The position numbers and the translations under genes were made by a program. This document shows, piece after piece, positions 58,307-64,000 of a stretch of 64,000 nt of DNA. Where the stretch lies: the NCBI RefSeq assembly GCF_964355755.1, contig NC_092670.1:21451201-21515200 (forward strand), given 5' to 3'. Source of the DNA: Antedon mediterranea. Its lineage: Eukaryota; Echinodermata; Crinoidea; Comatulida; Antedonidae. The first letter of the stretch is position 1. Every line of letters begins with the position of its first letter. The notes under the pieces were generated by a model. It did no database searches. It was not told where the DNA came from and worked only from the letters and a program-made list of their open reading frames with translations.

Positions 58307-61300
58307 TTATTCGAGGTTTGCAATAGCTGCATTATATTTAGTTATAAATTCTGTAAAATCGACGTAAGATTGAATCAATCCATCCGCATCCGGTTCTTCT
58401 TCATCATTATTATGTTTATTCATAGTGTCTATTATACAACTGACCATATTTGGTTGGGGACCGCTACCCTCTGATGACTTTGTGTCTTGAGTGTTCTGAG
58501 GGCTTTGGTCCAAAGGCAGGCTTTCGTGTGAGTCTACTGTACTAGTATGTGATGATGTCACAGGTGATGGAGTTGAAACCACCGGCATATGCGGTGTAGG
58601 TGTAACACTCTCAGGTACTATCTGTAGAGCAGGCATCGAGTCCAATGGAGGTGGTGATAGCGATGGTATGTACAAAGTAGGTGGATCTGATCGCACATTT
58701 GACTCACTATATGGCACAGTTACTGGACTATTATAAGTCTGTCTAAGTGAGTTACCAAGCGGAAAATTAAAATTCCGCACCAACAGCGTGATATCATCTC
58801 GCTTTTCGCAAAACTTTGCTCGCATATTGTTCTGTAAATACGTATCGTGGTGGATGCGTAAAACTTTATCAACAACACCCTGTGCAACACCGCTAAGTGT
58901 TGATTGCACGTTGAACTCTTGTGCGACCATGTATGCAATGTCTTGGTTGACATGTGTGGTTGCCGTTGCTTCTTCCAATGATTTGTAAAGACCGTTTGTA
59001 AACATGCATAAGAATCCGCATTCACCAGCAAGAGGGATTCCTCCAATTACGTAGGGTTCTGCAATCACTGGTTCTCCACTTGCCATACTAAAAAACAAAG
59101 AGCAGTATAAAGATGTAATAAGATTGAAACAGCACTATTATAATTTGCAGCTCCTCTACAATGTTGTATACTAATACAGTATATTACATAGCCTATGTAA
59201 ATACGCGAACGTGATTGGTTGAAACTGCATCACATGACTACCGCTGCGAGGATCGTAAATCGTATATATCCTCGAGAACGATGATGTTGACTGAGTAATT
59301 TTCGCGTAATTATCGTGTCCCCTGTCATTAAACATATACATTCTCGAGTTCGATGATATTGACTGTGTAATTTTCGTGTGGCAACACTCGCGTTTGCTGA
59401 TAAATCAACAAAAGTCATCTACTCGATCTTGAACTCGGGTGGAATTGTCACTCCATCGCAAGACAACGCTTCAACCGCTGCGCCACGGAAGTTGCTTGAA
59501 GAAATTAATCATCTAAACTATTTAAACTATGCATACATAGCGCCCTCATTTGTTATTAGTCCTCCCTAAATGTGATGAAACACCGTTTGTGATTGGTCAA
59601 TACTCACGGTAGTAACCTAGTAACTAGTACGCGCTGAACATCAGGTGATTCTTCGGCTCCTCGAAGAGAAGAAGACGAATTGTTTATTCGGCCTACCTGA
59701 TTATAATATTTATTATTAATAGGCTTATTGATGGAAATTCTCCTGTTAATTTAAACGACCTAGGCCTAAGTGAATATTTTATTGCCAAGGAATCATTAAT
59801 TAGTAATTATCTGTATATTATTCTTCGCAAGGTAAGGTGTCTAGGCAGGCTTGTTTAAATACAATACAAATAGTCTAATACTATAGGCCTAGCCTAGCTT
59901 CACCCAACCCAGCAGACTTGTTCTTGGCTATATAATATAACAGATATTGCCTTTTATATCGGTTAAATATAAGATTTGACATCCCCTCGGGAATGATATT
60001 AAGTTCTCGGGGAATATATATTTCCCTCAGCTGGCGCTTCGGGAAATATATATTCCCTCGAACTTAATATCATTCCCTCGGGGATGTCAAATCTTATATT
60101 TAACCTCTAAGCAGTCAATATCTGTATAATAGCATATTTTGTAGAGCACTTTTAGATTCGGAAGCATACATTTTTTTTGTGAATACTTACATTAAGTTTG
60201 TGCACTTCATAATTAGTGTAGCATAAGCCATATGCTTGGCTATATTGAACCAGTATGTGGTCCATCATTATTTCAAAACCTATCCTAATTGTATATAATA
60301 TATATATTTTTTTTACATTGGATGTGTATTATGAACTAACCCTAAAAATGTAAGAATAATATCAGGAACCTGTCAAATAGCGGATATCAAGAGGATGAAG
60401 AAACGTTGTAAAATAAACATAATTCAAATCCCACCTTATAATATCAAATTCTTTGTATCCGCCTTTCATCGAGTAATCCCCTAAACTACGAGTGTTCTCA
60501 TGACCTCCAAGCTGACGACCTTTGCTTAGTTTTGTTGTGTCAAGTCCGAGTTGATCGAGTCGTAATAGCTCATCTTCATTGCTGGTATTGTGATCTGTGC
60601 TTATCTGTTTCACGTTTAATTTGCCATTGGCCCTTGTTACCAACAGAGCCCTTGAATCACCTAAAATACAAACAATATTTTATAATAATAATAATTATTA
60701 TTTACGTATTTGTATAGCGCCAGTATCAACTAAACCGAAGTAAAAATCAAAGGCGCTTATATTGGATGTTTAAAAGATGAGTTTCAAGTTCTTTTTAAAA
60801 AAATAGCAATAGATGTTGATTTAGTAAAATGACGAGGGAGAGAATTCCAAAGAGAAGCAGCAGAGAACATAAAAGACCTTTGTGCATAGGATTTGGTGTT
60901 TATTCTAGGAACAACCAGTATGTTTTGATCAGCTGAACGAAGACAAGCAAGAGGGACAATAGCACATGTATGAAAGTAAATTATACAGTCAAACTTACCA
61001 ACATTTCCTAGATAGAGTTTATGCTTGTGTATAAGACACACGACAGCTGTAGTACCTCCAGCAATCTGAGCATCCAGGTGTTGTATTTGTGCAACTAGTT
61101 CTGGGTGCGACTTGTATAAATCGTAGTCTGTGTTACCCTAAATATAGAAAAGAAGATGTTACAGTTTTCATAACTACTGAATTCTCAATCCTCTCAATAT
61201 TGTGTTTTGAGAAAGGGCATAAAAGAAAATATGATACAGTATGTCAAATACCAAAATACTATATCAAATGACTTACTTCTGGTAACTTATATTTGGCACG

Positions 61301-62862
61301 GGTCCTGTCTGCCAGGGCTTCATCTATGGCTTCATTTGACTGGTGTTCAACATTTAAGAAGGCCTGTTGTAGCACACTCTTAATCTTGCTATCATTGCCG
61401 CTGTCTGGGAGCTGGCCAAGAAGCAGCTCAGCTGGGAACCTCTGGAGAGCAAACTCAGCAACTCTTGTTCCATCATGGCCGTCAAACATTCCATATAAAT
61501 ATGCTCCTGTGTCTGACCTAAATTTATATTCAAAGTATAGTTTAAAAAGGCATTAAGTTTCAGTGTTCTGAAAAAATACCAGGGTAAGATTTCACAAATG
61601 AATATAGGGTCTGGCATAATTTACAGTCATTAATTCTTTATATTAGAATTTCCAGTCTATTATTAAATCCCAGTGAAGTGAATTCACAGGGTTCCTTAAA
61701 CAATTCCTAGGATTGTTCATTCTATTCCCAGGTTCTTCATAATGTTCTTTGCTAAAATTCCTAAAGTTCTTTAAAATTCCAATGGTTCTTAATAAAATTC
61801 CCAGAGTTCTTTAAAATTCCTAGTGTTCTTAATAAAATTCCTGGGGTTCTTAATAATATTCCTAGGGTTCTTAATAATATTCCTAGGGTTCTTAATAATA
61901 TTCCTAGTGTTCTTAATAATATTCTTAGAGTTTTTCATAATAGGTTCTTTTGTTAGCAATCACTGGATCATTTGAGTAATCCCCTCAGGGTCAAACAATG
62001 TTAAATACACTCAACTTGATATACTATACATAAAATAAATTGTCCATTTAATTCAAGTACGCTTACTTAAAATGAAAGAATCTATCTTCAAACTCATGCT
62101 CTTCATTTCGGCCACCATCAGGACGATAAACTTGGTTCGTTGAAAACCCAACAGCTGACAAGTGGCAAACCGGAAGATCGTCCGTCCAACTTATAGCCTA
62201 TATTGGTGAAAAAATATTAATATATTACATTATTATTATTATAATTACAAAATTTAAATAGTATAATTATAATACATTGCTTTCATTTAAAATATCTACT
62301 GAAAGAAAATAACCAGCAATTTAGAATTAATATTCTTCCAACATTTAATTTAGTCCTAGACGAGGTTATATTATTTTGTTAAATTATTTGTTCAATTATT
62401 AGTTCATTAAATTAATAATTTATTAATTTATGCCTATACTATATAGATCCGGCCTAATTAGTCTAGCTAGCTAGGCTAGGCCTACCTAGTACTACTAGGC
62501 CTAGTCTAGTTAGTAATTAATAGTAGGCCTACAAACACATTTTATTTTCGTTTACTTACTTATTTACTATTATTTACTTAAACTATCTAAAAATAGGCTA
62601 GGTGTGTCCAACCTAGCGCACTACCACAATAAGATAACGCCGGTATGCCACTAGCTAGGCCTACACTACAGTAGAACGGATAGGCCATTTAACCAACTTA
62701 CACCACACACAGCCCGCACCCTATTTATCAAGGGGATGTGATACGGCGTTTTATAGATAGCATAAATAGCCTAGTAGGCCTAGATAAATATAAATCTACC
62801 TATACACCTACCTGATGCCCTACAACTGGCCGTTTGTGAAGTTTAAATTGGGGAGAGGACAT
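58307..62862 (-). CDS. TAB1: TGF-beta-activated kinase 1-binding protein 1
   Basis: Six exons with matching phases: 62812-62862, 62067-62197, 61277-61517, 60999-61137, 60435-60660 and 58307-59087; 522 residues (human 504). Residues 18-375 form a PP2C-like fold: SWTDDLPVCHLSAVG, YGMFDGHDGTRVAEF (72-77 FDGHDG), GGTTAVVCLIHKHKLYLGNV then GDSRALL, RSLGDYSMKGGY, and RDDITLLVRNF. In known TAB1 this fold is catalytically dead; here several PP2C motifs are better kept than in human. PVTVPYSES resembles the p38-alpha docking segment. The C-terminal SYVDFTEF (about 503-510) is the TAK1-binding motif. The product should activate TAK1 in TGF-beta, innate and stress signalling. The start ATG opens MSSPQFKLHKRPVVGHQ. 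The gene is head-to-head with LYRM1. Confidence 0.96.
59230..59420. repeat. Two-copy tandem repeat, ~100 bp, in TAB1 intron 5
   Basis: cctcgagaacgatgatgttgactgagtaattttcg and ctcgagttcgatgatattgactgtgtaattttcg are the shared parts of two adjacent units. No function is evident. Confidence 0.65.
59940..60125. mobile_element. Long near-perfect hairpin (foldback MITE) in TAB1 intron 5
   Basis: Two arms from about 59970 to 60028 and 60041 to 60105 are nearly perfect complements around the 14-bp loop tcagctggcgcttc. They include ggttaaatataagatttgac and atattaagttctcgggg on the left. Weaker pairing extends to ACAGATATTG / CAATATCTGT at the tips. It would form a very stable RNA hairpin in the TAB1 pre-mRNA. 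Confidence 0.85.
60684..60985 (-). pseudogene. LINE 3' end fragment in TAB1 intron 4
   Basis: Minus-strand frame with LACLRSADQNILVVPRI, YAQRSFMFSAASLWNSLPRH and STSIAIFLKRT, the typical C-terminal tail of non-LTR reverse-transcriptase polyproteins. It is followed by a short 3' region with ttgtatagcgccag and an (ATT/ATA)n microsatellite at 60684-60708. The 5' part is missing. It begins a few bases from the TAB1 exon 4 donor. Confidence 0.75.
61690..61950. repeat. 24-bp tandem repeat in TAB1 intron 2
   Basis: About ten degenerate copies of 'ggttcttaataatattccta', more regular towards the right. Non-coding. Confidence 0.85.
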
Positions 62863-63094
62863 TTTGTTTAGTTATCTTTGTATTAACATCTGAAAAATAA
62901 TAGATTTTCAGTGATTTTTTTATACTTAAAAAAATTCCCGAAACAAAAATAACTGAACCATGACTTCTGACCTTTAACCTGTGGACGAAATGTCAAAAAT
63001 GGTACAGTCCATACATCAAAAAACCACACACACAACTAAACATCATAACAATCAACATACACATCACACAAAATCACAACAAGGAGGAGTGTAA
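62863..63094. promoter_or_regulatory. TAB1 / LYRM1 bidirectional promoter
   Basis: Only 232 bp separate the divergent start codons, so both promoters and 5' leaders must overlap or use this segment. On the TAB1 side a minus-strand attttTCAG at about 62890 could be a 5' leader acceptor. No TATA box or CpG island is clear. Confidence 0.6.
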
Positions 63095-64000
63095 ATGGAC
63101 AGAGTAAAAGTTTTATCGTTATACCGTCGGTTTCTGAAACTTTCAAAGACGTGGGAATCTACTTCAGGAAACAAGCAAGATACATTTGCTGAAAGAAAAT
63201 ACATCAAGGATGAAACAAGAACATTGTTCAAGAAAAATAAGGAGGTACAGTTTGTGCAAAAGGAGAGACATAACTTCTGGAGCAATTTTGAATTAAAAAA
63301 AAATCTAAATGTAAATTTGCTTATTTTACAGGTGACAGGAGATAAAGAAATAGGACTTTGTATACAGGAAGCAGACACTCGCCTTGAAATGGGTAATAAT
63401 GTCCATGTGACTAAAAGCATAATCATATTATATTATATTGCTTGAAGGTTTGCATGGAAAAATCAAATGTTGATATAAAGTTTGTGGTACACCACATGTA
63501 TTAAATTCTGAAAAGAACTGTTGAGTTTCTCGACGTTTCGATCAATATGCTTTGATCGTCCTCACCTGAGGACGTTCAAAGCATATTGATCAAAACATTA
63601 AGAAACTCAACAGTTTATTTCTGAACTAATGCACATGGTGTACCGCAAACTTTATATCAACATAATCATATTCCGAAAAAATATTAAAAATAAAAATCCT
63701 TCCCATACCTATTATAATTATAGTTTAATTTCTATGCAATATGTCTTAGTTATTGCATAAAAAGAACTCATCATTGATTTTCTGTTAATCAATTTGATAT
63801 AAATTCATTTTTTCAGCACTCCACTATGGCACACCCTTTCCTAGACCGGTAAGTTAATAACAAACTATTTTGTTATCCATACACACCCACAAGACTTCCC
63901 CATTATGCACTTATGTTTAATTTTTGCAGATGAACATTCCACACCGTGGATTACCAATGTCAATGAGCAAAGGAAAAAAGGCACAAGAAAGATTACGAAG
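63095..64000 (+). CDS. LYRM1: LYR motif-containing protein 1 (3' end off window)
   Basis: Four exons: 63095-63244, 63332-63392, 63817-63848 and 63930 to past 64000, with GT/AG borders and compatible phases. Residues 4-13 give VKVLSLYRRF, with the LYR tripeptide at 9-11. Then come KTWESTSGNKQDTFAERKYI and ETRTLFKKNKE, matching animal LYRM1. Exon 2 gives CIQEADTRLEMG, exon 3 ALHYGTPFPRP and exon 4 MNIPHRGLPMSMSKGKKAQE. About 105 residues are in the window, with the last few codons missing (human LYRM1 is 122 residues). LYR proteins are small helical adaptors, many acting in mitochondria with acyl-carrier protein; the specific LYRM1 role is less settled. DCUN1D3 lies 18 kb away, as in vertebrate 16p12 where they are near neighbours. 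Confidence 0.93.
63469..63662. mobile_element. Palindromic MITE in LYRM1 intron 2
   Basis: tgttgatataaagtttgtgg at 63469 is mirrored by the sequence ending at 63662, and the centre is gtcctcacctgaggac. The inner arms contain atcaatatgctttgatcg and its inverse. The whole 194 bp folds into one hairpin with some mismatches. Confidence 0.85.

Noticed and set aside
58720-59046. 108-codon minus-strand frame
   Set aside because: Alternate frame of the last TAB1 exon.

Overview
This is an AT-rich animal nuclear window. It has widely spaced, intron-rich genes and many short non-autonomous transposons, satellites and palindromes. The gene set is conserved across animals. Two things point, at modest confidence, to an invertebrate deuterostome, most plausibly an echinoderm-like marine animal: LYRM1 lies near DCUN1D3 as on human chromosome 16p12, and there are foldback elements built from short tandem repeats, reminiscent of the sea-urchin TU class. 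The species cannot be named from the sequence alone.

Layout. At the left edge (267-1595, minus) are the first four coding exons of the mitochondrial ribosomal protein MRPS7. Divergent from it is one casein kinase 1 delta/epsilon gene (2279-23882, plus), with eight canonical coding-exon positions and very long introns full of MITEs, a 123-bp minisatellite and hAT-like or other terminal-inverted-repeat elements. Convergent with it is PTCD1 (27575-31242, minus, six exons). From 31.2 to 44.4 kb there is no recognisable gene; most of it is an 8.3-kb giant inverted repeat of ~100-bp tandem units enclosing a second, smaller foldback of 15-bp units. DCUN1D3 has a single coding exon (44458-45360, minus). 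From 45.4 to 58.3 kb lie a PIF/Harbinger derivative, a LINE fragment, a 44-bp satellite, a 69-bp satellite, a SINE-like composite and a MULE-like element. A distant DCUN1D3 5' non-coding exon may sit near 57.3-57.5 kb. TAB1 (58307-62862, minus, six exons) and LYRM1 (63095 to beyond the right edge, plus) are head-to-head, 232 bp apart between start codons.

How the genes relate. They do not form one pathway. MRPS7 (mitoribosome), PTCD1 (mitochondrial RNA and ribosome maturation) and LYRM1 (LYR-motif protein) are mitochondrial or probably so. CK1 delta/epsilon, DCUN1D3 (cullin neddylation) and TAB1 (TAK1 activation) are signalling or ubiquitin-pathway proteins.

The most notable finding is in the kinase gene. 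Its sixth coding exon is present twice in tandem: both copies are 149 nt, with the same splice phases, 40 of 50 residues identical and only 84 bp between them. Because 149 is not a multiple of three, including both copies would shift the frame, so this looks like a mutually exclusive exon pair that swaps the end of the kinase C-lobe. A phase-compatible alternative last exon with its own stop codon and poly(A) signal lies further downstream. Together they could give four isoforms from one gene.
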